Assembly (NCBI GenBank): GCA_003008705.1
Contig: PDUO01000015.1
Span: 997,290-1,061,289 of the forward strand
DNA length: 64,000 nucleotides
Origin: Pezicula radicicola
Lineage: Eukaryota; Ascomycota; Leotiomycetes; Helotiales; Dermateaceae
Direction of reading: 5' to 3'
Of this stretch, positions 19,036 through 31,449 are shown piece after piece (the first letter of the stretch is position 1; the number at the start of each line of letters is the position of its first letter). The notes under the pieces are model-generated. The model searched no databases. It saw only the letters and a program-made list of their open reading frames with translations, and was not told where the DNA came from. The position numbers were made by a program, and so were the translations under genes.

Positions 19036-22000
19036 ATGTCTCTGGAAGAGAAACTCGACAAGATCCGCTCGCCGAAGCTGCAAGGTCAACAGCGGGTGAG
19101 TTATTACTGTCACGTTTTGCGAATTAAGCTGACCCAATATTTAGAATGGAGTTGTATTGGCCGCAGTCGAAGATACCTTTCGCGAACAGAAACAAGAGCC
19201 CTCGCCGACAGAGTATTTTGCCGCACTCCTCGCACTGCTTAAGAAGTCCATATCTACCACAGGCGAAGTGAATAAAGAACTTGCAACCTCCGTCGTTTAC
19301 CTTCTCGATGTCGTTACACCATATACCCCACAGCCTCTCCTCCGAAAGGAATTCTCTCAAATCCTTACAACGCTCGCCCCGGCATTGACCTTAGCAGAGG
19401 CGGATGCACCTCTACTCAGACCATCTATCGGATGCCTTGAGTCATTGCTAGTCGCACAGAACTCAGCAGCATGGGAACTTTCAGCAACACAAATTGGACC
19501 ACGTCGTGCCATTGCGGGACTCTTAAATCTAGCTGTAGATCACAGGCCAAAGATTAGGAAGCGCGCCCAAGAAGCAATTACCAGAGTACTCAAAACGCCA
19601 CCTCCTAGCCCATCAGCCGATCATCCTGCAGCGGATATGTGCGCCGAAACTGCCATGAAGAGTTTGAGTGAGCTCGCGAAACAATCTAATCTTGCAAAAA
19701 AGCAGAGGAAGAGCGGAACATCAGAGAATGAGCCTGGATTGATACACGCATTGCAACTTGTGAAGACAGTGGCTGCTGCGTCTGGGGGCTGGCCCAGCAA
19801 AAAGATTGAAGCACTGTGTGAGATCCTGCTCAATATTTCCAGATCCAGCAATGAATACATGACGATGGCCGCTTTCGAAGTGTTTGAAATCATATTTGAG
19901 GGCATGGCACAAGATGAGATTGCTTCCACAAAACTTCCTCGCCTTCTAGAGGTCATATCGGAATTAAGGCCCTCACAGAATGACTCCCAACTTCTGCCTC
20001 CTTGGATCGCCGTTCTGTCTCGAGGCTATGATGTCTCAGCTCAATTAGAACCAGACGAGACTTTCCAGAAGCTGCCGGAGTTATTCACAATGATTTCTGC
20101 ATTCTTAGCATCTTCATCTCATAATATTCGCGTTTCTGCTTCAGAATGCCTAATCTCATTCATGGCAAATTGCGTACCAGACTCTGTACTTTTGGAACCA
20201 TCAGTCTATGACGAGAAGGTTTTGGAGAAACTAGCTAAATCCGCAGTCGATCTCTTGAGTGTAAAATACCAAGCTGCATGGATGGAAACATTCAATGTTA
20301 TAGGTGCTATGTTCGATGGCTTGCGCTGGCGAGCTGATCCAATTTTGATAGACGCTCTAAGAACCATTGGCGAGCTTCGCGGAAATGATTCTTTCGCTGG
20401 TAAGAAAGAAGCGGATGAGATTATTGGAAAGGCTGTGCGGGCGATGGGACCTGAATGTGTCCTGAAGATCCTCCCTCTCAACCTGGCTAAACCTCAAGCT
20501 GGCCAACCAGGCAGGGCGTGGATGCTTCCAATACTCCGCGACTATGTCAGCAACACGAACTTAAAGCACTTCAAGACCGAATTCGTACCCCTGAGCGAGC
20601 TAATGTTCCAGAAAGTCATTGATAATGGGAAGGCTGAGAAGACCATGGAGATCAAAATATTCGAGACTCTGGTTCAGCAAACCTGGGCGTTATTACCTGG
20701 GTACTGCGACTTGCCCTTGGATCTAACAGTTGCGTTTGATCAAGGATTCGCAGAACAGGCGTCCAACTTATTATATCAACAAATAGAATTGCGCTCTGAT
20801 ATCTGCAAAGCACTCCAAACCTTGGTCGATTCCAATAAAGCCATAGTGGCAATTGAGGGCGATGACGATCTCGTTCTTCAGAGTAGGGTCCCAAAAGCTA
20901 CTGCCCAAAAGAACCTCGATCATCTATCAGGATTTGCTAGCAATATGCTTTCGGTTCTCTTCAATGTCTATGCCGAGACATTACCACAATATCGTGGATA
21001 TATTCTGCGGTGTATCAACGCTTTTCTGAGCGTTGCCGCTCCTAAGGATTTGATGGATACCTTTGAGAATGCCACGACATTGCTTGAACAGTCACTTGTC
21101 GAAGCAGGCTCTCAAACACAGGCACAAAAGCAAAAACAAAAACAGCAGAATGCGGCAGACAAGATGCCGCCTATGAGCCACACTCTCATGGATTTGGTCA
21201 TAACCATATCTATTTATCTCCCACGAGAAAGTTTTAGTACACTCTTCAATATCTCTTCCCTCATCATTGTTAAGGATGATGATCCGCAACTACAAAAGAA
21301 AGCATACAAGCTCATCCCACGACTTGCTGAGTCGCCAATAGGAAAACTAGCCCTGCAGGAGCGAAGCGCGGAGCTTCAGCAACTACTTCTCAGTAGTGCA
21401 GACAAAGTGTCTGCTCCAGCCAAGAGAGACCGTCTCTCTGCAATTTCGACACTAGTTCCCTTCCTTCCCAATGATTCGCTTCACTTTATCCCAGCCGTCC
21501 TCTCCGAAGTTGTTATATCTTGCAAGGAAGTCAATGAGCGGGCACGAACTGCGGCATTTGATCTCTTGATCTTAATGGGCGAGAAGATTGTCTCTGCTTC
21601 TGGCTCAATTATTGAGAATAGCAAGGTTTCCCATATGCCTGATGATGCTGCAGCCGTCACTGCGAATCTAGAAGAATATTTCACTATGGTCAGCGCCGGT
21701 CTTGCAGGAAGCACACCACACATGGTATCCGCCTCAATTACCGCCCTGACACGAATCCTCTACCACTTCCGCGAATCTCTAAGTTCAGAAACACTCACCG
21801 ATCTTGTGCAAACCATGGATCTGTTTCTCACGTCCAACAATCGTGAAATCGTGCGTAGCGTCCTTGGGTTTGTCAAAGTCTGTGTAATTAGTCTTCCAAC
21901 TGCACTCATGCTTCCCCGCTTAGAGACCTTGATACCTAATCTGATGGTCTGGAGCCACGAACACAAAGCTCACTTCAAGGCGAAGGTCAAGCACATCTTG

Positions 22001-22855
22001 GAGCGCATGATACGGCGATTTAGCGTCGACGTTGTTAACAAGTATTGCCCCGAAGATGACCGGAAATTGATCGCCAATATCCGCAAAACAAAAGAACGCA
22101 ATAAGAGAAACAAGGAAGCAGCGAAGGTCGCTGGTGCCGAGGACAGCGATGAGGAGGGCGAAGAGACGAGAGGAGGAAAGAGGAAAGGCCGTTTCGAGAG
22201 CGAATATGATGAAGCTCTTCATGGTAGTGACGATGAATCAGATGGCACTGACGTCTCAGACAACGAAGTCCTCGGGAAGAGTAAGAAAGGTGTCAAGAAG
22301 GGAGGGAAAACTTACATTGTTGAAGATGAGCAAGAACCTCTTGACTTGCTTGACCGCAGAGCACTTGCAAATATCTCCTCTACGAAACCGCTCAAACAGC
22401 GTGAGATTCGCAAGTCGAAGGTCAAGATGGACCTGGATGGCAAACTGCTGCTTGGTGATAGTGACGACGAAGACAAGATGGTTGTCGATACGCCTGCAGA
22501 GCCCGAGAACGATATGGGTGGTGTTGATGCATATGTCAGTGCCATCAAAGGCAGAGATGCGGTGCAAAGGGGTAGAGGTGGAAGACTAAAGTTCTCAAAT
22601 AAGCGAGGCAAGGAGGATGATGAGGAGATGGATGTTGATGAGGACGACATCAAAGCTATGAAGAAGCAGATTGATGGTGAGGCTCGAGGTGCATTTAGAG
22701 GAGGCAGAGGCAGAGGGAGTGGCAATTCAAGTGGAAGAGGTGGGATTGCTAATGGCCGAAGGGGTCTAGGTGAGGGGAAGAGGCATGATAGTGCTCATGG
22801 TGGAGGTAGGGTCATGAAATCACCTCGTGGGAGAGGAAGAGGTATTCGCAGGTAA
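19036..22855 (+). CDS. RRP12: Rrp12-like ribosome biogenesis/nuclear export HEAT-repeat protein
   Basis: Exon 1 is 19036-19095 (MSLEEKLDKIRSPKLQGQQR) and exon 2 is 19145-22855, giving 1256 aa, typical for Rrp12. Rrp12 is a karyopherin-like HEAT-repeat protein required for maturation and export of pre-40S and pre-60S particles. The NUC173-type region is visible around 330-560 (PSKKIEALCEILLNISRSSN, WKARADPILIDALRTIGE-like helices). Alpha-helical repeats continue to about residue 1000 (RNKRNKEAAKV). The C-terminus is acidic then basic: DSDEEGEETRGGKRKG, GSDDESDGTDVSD and a final RGG-type tail (RGGRGRGSGNSSGRGG) fitting RNA binding and nucleolar location. The first intron is 49 nt with GTGAGT and TTTAG. 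The frame is intact throughout. Confidence 0.9.
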
Positions 22856-24764
22856 TCTCATAGACATCAACACAGGGACAGCTGGAGTACTGGAAAATTC
22901 ATTGCAAACATTTTCACTATGGAAACATTCAGAGTCCTTTCACCTGTACCTTGCCATGCAGCTTTGAACCACGCAGCAATGAAGTTCCCGTCACTATAAA
23001 TGGCTGGTCGACCTCCTCAGCCATTTATAGTGACGAAGTTTCAAGATATGGAAACAGTTCTTTTTGGAGAACTTGGAATCCGACGGGACATTGATGCAAT
23101 TGATCACTCCCAACTCTTGGAGGGTTTCAGGGGGGCAGGTGAACGGTCGCTTGTAATTAGCACGTCGCTTAGAACTTTCACTTTCCCTCCTGGCGCCTTA
23201 GCCTACGAAGTACCTAGCTCGGGGATATGTCGGGCTCCATCGCTCGGACGGCCGTGAGAGTGAGTGAGACCTCGTATCCCAACACCTCACGCTACATCTT
23301 TCCTTCAACCATCGACACCATCGACGCCATTACATTCAGACCGACTTATCAGATCCACGATAAACATTTAATTCCTCGTAGTATATAAATTTAGGTTCAA
23401 CCCTCAGCGGCATGCCTGCGACCACATCTCCCTGCTTGGGTGCTTAGGTGTTCCCGATAGGAAGGTTTCTGATGAAACGCGTGGGCAAGGAGAGCGACAA
23501 GAACTGAGTGGTCTTCAAAATCAGATGGAATGGGCTGTGCAACGCAGGATGAGATTTCAAGAGCTTCATAATACCTTGCAGGCCTTCTCACGCTTCTCCG
23601 CCCACAATAACGCCCGTGCCGATATTCACCCCTCTTGTTAGCCAGCTGGTCAAGGACTCATGGTCAAGAAATAGAATCCTACAAACTCATTGGGGTCATC
23701 TGAAGACTTTTAGCCCTCTTGCCACTTGCCCTATGGTCTCTAGTATGACGGCTGCAAGGGTCTCAAGTGCTCCAGTTGGCCACAAGTGTGAAGTCAGAGC
23801 TCTTTGTCGAATTGTCCGGCCAGGGCCTGTAGCCCTGCCACTTCCTTTGTTTCCAACACCCGATGATTCAAGCAGATTTTAGTATATCTTGTTGTTTACC
23901 ATTGCATTTGTCAGTCTTTACCGGTAGATGCCTTGTCTCTGAGTAGTATCTACTAGCACTCCCTTGAGCCCTGAGCAGTGAAGCAATTTTGGGTAAATCC
24001 TGTCTTTTAACTAGTTCGTTTCGTAAAGTTACTACTTTGTATGTATTAGAAAATCGTGCCACTATCTAATCTGTTCCAAGGGACTAGGTCGCCTCTCTGA
24101 TCTTGGCTAACGTTAAGATTTCATCTGATGGGACGGCCCTTTCAAACAATAAGAAAGCTTCTATAGTAGGAACTAACTACTTGAGGAAGGAGTTATGGAC
24201 CTAAGGAGATCAGAAACAAAACATGCCCAGTGGAATCAAAGCTTTCCTAGGTACCAAGCTGTTGTTTGGTTCGACGGCGTATGAGGGGATCTGTATGGCG
24301 ACAAGATAACCCTTGGGATCTGCCCTGTTGAGGCTTATCTCCCCTAATTCTCCACATTCCGGACGCTATGCTTCCGGGGCCGTAGTTCTCAGATCAGCGA
24401 CTCATGGAGTCATGGTTTCCAAATACAGACATTTCATGCATGGCCAATTTATCTTTATATCGAACCAAAGCGTTGCTTCACCCATGTGTCTTACCAAGCG
24501 GAGGTTTATCTACATCCCGTCCTATTCCTAGCTTATATGAGAAAAATAGAGACACAGAATTAGGATGAAACCAATTTGTAGAAGGACCGACTCTCCGAAG
24601 GCGATTGCTCTATCGAAGATATAATGAGGTCGTGCCTTAAATATGCCAATCCTTCTTTTTCATTAGCAGGCACTCAATCATCGACATATTCCACTTGTTT
24701 ATTACACACTTCCTCGCCCTTACTACTACTTTCCTCTTCCTCCTAATCAATCCTAAGTGCGGCC
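22856..24764. other. Long intergenic region
   Basis: About 1.9 kb between RRP12 and the sulfate permease. It contains a strong 17-bp inverted repeat (separate entry). The rest holds only short broken frames; some stretches near 23500-23900 look like decayed coding sequence, but I cannot assign a family. Confidence 0.45.
22989..23035. repeat. Perfect 17-bp inverted repeat with 13-nt loop
   Basis: CGTCACTATAAATGGCT (22989-23005) and its exact reverse complement AGCCATTTATAGTGACG (23019-23035) flank a 13-nt spacer. It lies about 130 bp after the RRP12 stop. Transcribed RNA would form a stable hairpin. It could be a 3'-UTR element, a palindromic mobile-element remnant or a cruciform site; there is no T-run, and eukaryotic Pol II would not need one. 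Confidence 0.85.
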
Positions 24765-27076
24765 ATGGGGCTTGCAAGTGGCCTATCTGGAGTCGAAGAG
24801 GGTTTTAAATCCGACCCAAATCTCAATCGAGCACGCAGAGCTGCTGTAAATGGTGCTAGGGCTCTCCCTTCCGCTACTAGCAGATACCTTCTCGAAAAGG
24901 TTCCTATCTTTCAATGGCTACCCAATTATTCTCCCCAATGGCTTCTTAACGATATTATCGCCGGCTTGACTGTTGGTGTCCTACTCGTCCCACAAGCACT
25001 AGCATATGCAAAGATCGCAACCATTCCTCTTCAGGATGGTCTCTTAGCTAGTTGGCTCCCCTCAGCACTTTACTTTTTCATGGGAACTTGCAAAGGTATG
25101 TAACTCGCATGTCCTCATTGCATAGATATTAACACAATCTATAGATATCAGCACTGGTCCTACTTCTATCATTGGTCTATTGACCGCTCAAATTGTCAAA
25201 GATGTCTCCGCTGAAGGCTTTACTGCATCAGCAATCGCTACAGCCATAGCGTTCAGTGTCGGAATTTACTCTTTGGTCATGGGACTTTTCAAACTTGGAT
25301 TTCTGCTTGATTTCATCTCACTTCCTGTCCTTACTGGCTTCGTTGGGGCTGCTGGTTTAACAATTTTAATCGGTCAGATACCTGCCATATTTGGAGTGAC
25401 TGTGGGCACCGGTATGTTTCGATCCTTAGTCATTTTAGTCTTTGCCAATGTACTTCCATATGTACTTAAAATCGCTTCGATGCTAACTAATAGCCAGGTG
25501 TCAAAAACCAGATCCACGATATCATAGTCAAACTCCCCCAAACAAAACCCCTCACATTCGTCATGGGTGCTTCCGCTATTGTTATGTTGTTCGCAATGCA
25601 ACACATTGCTAAGAGATGGGGCAAGAAGAACAAAGCCATCTGGGTAATGGGCATCGGCCGCAATGCAATCGTTCTGGTTCTCTTCACTGGAATCAGTTAC
25701 GGAGTCAACAAGGACCTCAAGAAACCGCTTTTCGATCTTACTAGCAAGGTTCCCTCAGGGCTCGTTGCGCCAGTGGTCCCAGACACCTCATTAGTAGCGA
25801 AAGTGTTTTCAAGCAGCGTTGCTGTCTTCATCGCAGCTGCACTTGAGCATATTGCTATTGCCAAGTCCTTTGCTCGCAGGAACGGATACGTAATTGATGA
25901 GAGTCAAGAAGTAAGACCTTACATCCTTTCTTACTATAATCCACGACCGGTACTAACAGAACTCCTTTACAGCTCACCTTCCTCGGTACAACCAACCTTC
26001 TAAACAGTATCTTCGGTGGCATGGCCGTAGGCGGAGCCTTCTCCCGTACAGCCGTGAACTCTGAATCCGGGGTCAAATCACCCCTCTCTGGTCTCTTTAC
26101 CACAGGTACCGTCATCGCATCCCTCTACTTCCTAACCGGAGCCCTCTTCTGGATCCCCAAAGCCACACTCTCAGCAGTAATCATAGCAGCAGTCTGGCAA
26201 ATTCTGGTCCCTGTTTCCGTCTTCTACAAATACTGGAAGACTTCACTAGCAGACTTCACAGCGTCACAAATCGCATTCTGGGTAACCTTGTTCGTATCAG
26301 CGGAAACCGGTATCGAAGGTGCAGCAGCATTCATGATAGTAATAACACTCCTACGTAATGTCTTCGGAAAAGTAGCACCGGTATCCCCAAAACAATACGA
26401 GGCTCTCCACCCAACCCCAACATCTCTCACTCAACCAAAGCTCCCAGCAGGCGTGGCTCTAATCAAATATAAACAAGCTGTCACCTACCTGAACGCCTAC
26501 TCCACCAAAGCCGCCATCCTAGGCGAAATCCAAACCAACAATCTAGGAGCACCGCGTCCTAAAGTCGCTGATTCCGAACGTCTCTGGTCCGATCAAAGCG
26601 CCGCACTAATAACCTTCCTTCGCCAACGAGCTGGGATCTCCAGTTCCACACTGCCACACTTACGCATGGCAATCCTCGATTTCAGCTCAGCTGCTTACAT
26701 CGACACAACAGGAATCCAATCCGTAATAGACCTCAAAGCCGAACTCGTAACTTACGGAGGTCCAACAGTAGAACTACGATTCGCTTGTGTATCCGATGAT
26801 GTAGCAGCAGCTTTCGAAAGAGCAGGTTGGTTATTAGCGAGAGAAGGAGGTGGTGTATATGCTTCTGTGATAGAAGCTGTGAATACACCAGTTATGACTA
26901 AAGTTGTTGTGGATGGTGAGAATGACATGATGAGGAGAGACGGCAATGGAGAGAAGGGATTTGAAGAGATGGACCATGACTATGCCGATGATGCGGAGAC
27001 AGTCGTGGTGTATAGGAATCGGTATACGGTTTCGAATTACCCCGACAGTGAACGTGGTGGTGGTGGGAAGATCTAG
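24765..27076 (+). CDS. Sulfate permease, SulP family (SLC26-like)
   Basis: Exons 24765-25095, 25145-25411, 25498-25910 and 25973-27076 total 2115 nt, giving 704 aa. SulP proteins import sulfate across the plasma membrane for cysteine and methionine synthesis. The N-terminal cytosolic stretch leads into PIFQWLPNYSPQWLLNDIIAGLT, then the SulP signature GLTVGVLLVPQALAYAKIA and 10-14 membrane segments (DISTGPTSIIGLLTAQIV; FTGISYGVN; GGMAVGGAFSRTAVNSESG). A C-terminal STAS domain covers about 490-650, with LRMAILDFSSAAYIDTTGIQ. All introns are 49-86 nt with consensus ends. In Neurospora and Aspergillus orthologues (cys-13/14, sB/sutA) expression rises under sulfur limitation; I saw no sure CYS3/MetR site. 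Other anions cannot be excluded. Confidence 0.92.
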
Positions 27077-27916
27077 GTCGACTGATGGTTACGAAAGCCA
27101 GATGGACGCAGTACTTAAAGGCAGTCAGTGCTTTATCTGATTGATCGGATCTACTTCGACAACGTCTGGGGTTGGGGGGGAGGGGAGTTCGCCAAGAAAA
27201 ACAAGCGAGGTCGATCAGGGGGGGAGGATCGCACCGAATGGCGCATATCCCGACATGGAGATTTCTTTCATTTTCCGACTGGGTCCGATTTACAATTTTC
27301 CAATTTTTGAAAGAGCTCCAACTACATCGGCTCGGGAGTTGGGAAGGTGGGAGGGTACATTCATTGGTCGGAAATGATTGTTCGGTTTTGGGTTTTTTGC
27401 GTTTCGTTTTTGTTGTCTCGGTGGGGGGCCAAGGGACGCCTTGTTTCCCCCCTTCCCTTTTTTTTTTGGATACCTGTTTTGTCGGTCGTGGCTGGCATCG
27501 GGCTCTTTTGCTCTTTGTCCTCTGGTTCTCCGGTGCCGGTCACTGCACAGAACAGTTCCACGCTCTTTCCTTACTGATGAAATATATGAAAAATGAAATG
27601 ATTGAGGGCCCCATCAGACTTTATGTTTCTCCAGAACGACCTTCGTTCTCAACCTGAGTGATTATGATTTGTGTATGTGTATACATATCTGAAAAGCTCG
27701 GCGCTTGAAAGTAAAGCCATAATAAAACGCACAAATTCCTCAACCGAGGCCTGCCCATATGGAAGTTCCTGTATAGCCCGTAGGCGATGAAAAACAGCCT
27801 GCCTTAAGATCAGCTTGAGCCTTAGGTATGTCACCACCCGCTTCCAAAACCCCCAAAACGCCTGGCCTCCATTCCACAATAACAAATTTTCCCAGCCTAA
27901 CCCGCTAAAGCCCTGC
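27077..27916. other. Intergenic between convergent genes, G/T-rich
   Basis: The 3' flanks of the sulfate permease (plus) and bHLH gene (minus). The plus strand is strongly G- and T-rich, including clustered G-runs at 27168-27224. Frames seen here follow this composition bias and are not called genes. Confidence 0.5.
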
Positions 27917-29371
27917 CTACCTACCACGCTCCAAATCTGTCAACTGCCTCTTCAAAGCTTCATTATCTCTAAGTACTTCATCTAACCACGTCGCTGCCAT
28001 CTCGAGCACCGCACTTTTACTGAATCCTCCACCTCTCAGGCCAGGAACTAGCTCGCCTAGGTCGTCAAAGCCTTCGCGTATCAACGTCCTTCGCTTCTGC
28101 TCGCTCTTGATATGATTTTCTCGTTTCTGGTCTTCGGTGAGATTCTCTCGAGCAGCTTTCGCAGCGGCTGCCGTGGCTGCTGCCGTGGACTTTTTGCGTT
28201 TACCATTACTTTCAGTAGTTACTGCAGGTGAAGAGGCCTTGCCGACTGATTTTCGTTTCTTAACAGTTGGTCGACTCGTTGCTGCGGTGGGGGGCTCATC
28301 TTCGTCTTCGTCTTCCTCGGTATATTTACTCTTTCTTCGTTTGCGAGACCGGGCATCTTCATCATCGGCTTTCGTCTTGCTGAGAGTTTTTTTGCGATGT
28401 GGACTTGAAGGGCGGGTATCGTCATTACTACTAACCATATCTGCTGTATAAATTGGTGTGATGGCATTTTTCATCTTTCGCAGGTGGTTTCTCTCAAGTT
28501 CTTCCGTTGTTTCCTGATCTGGGGGAGGTACGAAGGCTTGTTCATTCCCAAACCCTGAATCCGAGCCCCATCGTATATCCACATTACTTGCCTTTTTTGG
28601 CTGCAGTATATCATCTGCCGCTGCGATATTTGCTGGTGCGTTTTCTCCAAAAACAAGATCAGCATAGTATGTGTCGCGTACGTAATTATCATGGGATTGA
28701 GGTCTGATTCCTGGTACTGATCCCGACTGAGGTGATGGGAAGATTGACGGGTGCAGATTGTGGCCATTTATTGTTCCCATGTGGTTATCTCTGTTCATGT
28801 TGAACATTGAGTCGCTGGCCATATTATGTGATCGTCCATTTTGCCCGTTATTTATTAGAGTTGCAGCTGCAGCAACGACATCTGGTGACGTCGTGGAGGG
28901 TAATCCATTCCCCATGCCCATATGTCCATTCATATCATTAAAACTTATGTCGTGCGCCTTATAGCTCATATCATGTGCACCGTAGTTCATGTCTTGGGTA
29001 CTCGATGTGACAGGAGGCTGTTGTTGAGGCTGAGATTGAGTAGACTGGTGGCCGTAGGACGACCTTACGCCCATGTAGGTAGGTGGGAGTTCGTGCCATC
29101 CTGGATTTAAGAAGGCTTCCTGCGTACTCGTGAAAAAATCGTAGTTCAAGTCATCGGAGCCCACACCATCAAAAAATCTTGTGAGATAGTTGTTTTCATC
29201 TTCACCAAGTAGCGGTGGCCCTGAGGCAGGTGCTGTCGGCGAGGGGAATTCGAAGTTGGTATCAGTTCCGAAGGAGTCTACCCCAAGAAATCAGCATCAG
29301 ATCAGTCAAGCGCCGAAGGCAGACGTACAGCCAAAAGGCATCTCCAGGTCTGGTGGCTTTGACGAACCCAT
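27917..29371 (-). CDS. bHLH transcription factor
   Basis: Exons 29371-29329 and 29277-27917 give 467 aa (476 if the in-frame ATG at 29398 is used). The long N-terminal region is Asn/Ser/Gly/Met-rich and probably disordered (MSYKAHDISFNDMNG; HPSIFPSPQSGSVPG). A basic, acidic low-complexity part follows with likely nuclear localisation signals (SRKRRKSK, VKKRKSVGK) and an Ala run (TAAATAAAAKAA). The bHLH lies at the C-terminus: the basic region HIKSEQKRR has the H-x3-E-x2-RR pattern that specifies E-box (CANNTG) binding, then helix REGFDDLGELVPGL, loop RGGGF and helix KSAVLEMAATWLDEVLRDNE ending in a short coiled coil. The arrangement is like INO4-class and SREBP-unrelated fungal bHLH regulators. 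The target pathway cannot be inferred from the sequence. The long 5' flank is usual for regulators. Confidence 0.85.
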
Positions 29372-29398
29372 GCCGTTGCTACGTTGAACCGCAAGCAT

Positions 29399-31449
29399 GA
29401 GGGCAGTGGGGTACCGTGAAACCCTTTTCTGGCTCTTCTAACGCGGATCTTGAGGGTTTGTTTAATTCTGGATAGCAACAGCGCAGTCCAAGCCAAGGTG
29501 ATGCCTCTATTAAGCTCTGGACCCGGGCTGGCAGAAGCAACGACTTCAGTCGGGAGATGCGGCAGCACGGGCGCAGATAAGAGGCATGGGTAGCTCTCTC
29601 AGCGTCGTGGGATGATTGTGTAACAATATACAGAGGGCGGAGTGGTGCAGCAGGGACGTTGGGGGGAATGGCGGGGTCGTGATGTCGCGAAAAGGTATGT
29701 GAATGTTGATTTGGATTCTGGTGGGATTCGATGAGCTATGCGGGAGGGAGGCCGAGTCGAGTTTGCGCGCGGAGGTGGATGACGCTTTCAGGTGGAAAAG
29801 AGGATTTGCGCAGCGAGCGAGGACAGGCAAGAAAGTGGTCAGTCGTGGGAATAACAGCAAGAATGAGTGTAGAATGCAGAAGTTCAGAGAGAGATCAGAC
29901 GTCGCCAGCTGGGGTGTATTTGATGTTTGTACCTGAACATCCGCATCCCTCCACAAATACCCTTTTGGGGGTGTCTTTTTTTGCGGTGGTCGGTCTGTCT
30001 ATGTGGTCTGGGGGGGGGTGTCAAGCAGCGAGGTCATGGGCTTGCTTCTGCTGTGCTGCAAAAGGCATGTGAAAAAGCCACTCAGAGTAGTGCCGGAAAT
30101 TGTGCCAGTATCACCAAAGTCACTGGTCGAACATATTCCTTGGCGCAGAGTCTCACCAGGTCACGAGCGAAGTTCAATTCGAGGGCTGACATTGGATGGA
30201 CGGCCATACGGAGAATATCCAGCAGATGGCCAACGCCGCAATCTAGCCATCAGGCGCGTTGATTTAGTGACGCGTGCTGCTCCTAACCAAAAAACCTAGT
30301 CCACCGCTTTCTCCACCATCCCTTCACCCATCACTCACGACTAGCAGCTTGCAGCATGCAACTGCAAGTCTCACGATTCTGCAAAGCCCTTATCCAAAAG
30401 TACCAAAGTCACGCATTATACACAATTGCAATCTGTGCTTCTCTGTTTTCGAGACTTGTATACATACAGTCAAGTACTGTGGTATGTACTATACCTGTAC
30501 CTGTACCTATCCACCCCCTCCCCCAAACTATTGATCCTCGTCCTTCCCTTTTCAACTGCTCACAAAAACCCTTGCAGTGAAGGAGAGGGAAGGTAGTAGT
30601 ACTGCTAATACGATACCTCGAAACAGAGCAACGTTTTTGCATTGCTCTTGATTGCCATTTTATGCAATAGCTGTTCTCGATCTATCTTCCTGCTCTGTCG
30701 GGCATAGTAGAAACCATTTTACGGCCGTTCCATACTTCAAGGCAGCAACTAAGCCACTCTCGCTCTCCAACCTGATATAGCTGGCTCCGGGTCAAACCGA
30801 CGTGAATCTCAGATCTCATTTCTCATACGCCAGCGTGCAGCGTTGTCCCGCAGCAGTCCCCAGGTCAGGCGTCGTTGAGCCGCCCTTTTCATTTCCGGGC
30901 CCTCCCCCACACACGCTTTACCTTGACGCTATTTTCTTCAAGAGTCCTTCTGTAACAACCTCCCGTCCAGAACATTTCTTCTTTCTGCCTGATCACCCGC
31001 CATCGTGGAACCAGCTCTGGTACTGCACTGTACTGCCTTCCCCCTTTGTCACAAGCAAGGGTAAATCTCTTCGCCTATCAGTCACCGCCGTGCAGCACAG
31101 CGCTTAGCCTTTCCCTTCCCCATACCCCGGGGCAGCATTTCCCAATTAAGGAGATCTTCCAGGTACGACTACCTCTTAACCTCGGCCTGCAGGCCATACG
31201 CATATGGTATGTGCAGCCCAAGGGACAAAACAACTTCAACACACGATAATAAAACGCGGATAATTTATTCTGCAAACAATCTGCAGCCTTTTTTGAAAAG
31301 AGATCTACCCCCGTCTTCCATCCCTTCTACATATCCCCATATGGCCTTGTTTAGTCGTCATTCCTGTACTGCTGACCTTTACTGTGCTGATCTTCCCCAG
31401 GTCCTGCGAATCAGAGGGATCTACAATTTCGTCCCGGGGAACATCAACA
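29399..31449. other. Long divergent intergenic region
   Basis: About 2 kb upstream of both the bHLH gene (minus) and the TMEM135-like gene (plus). Many overlapping short frames exist, but none has splice or domain support. Long pyrimidine-rich tracts around 30290-30560 and 30895-31180 look like promoter/5' UTR sequence of fungal genes. Confidence 0.45.

Noticed and set aside
27128..27657. Overlapping Gly/Phe-rich frames after the sulfate permease
   Set aside because: Frames follow the G/T-rich composition and have no splice or domain support.
28137..28451. Plus-strand frames opposite the bHLH gene
   Set aside because: Antisense shadows of low-complexity coding sequence.
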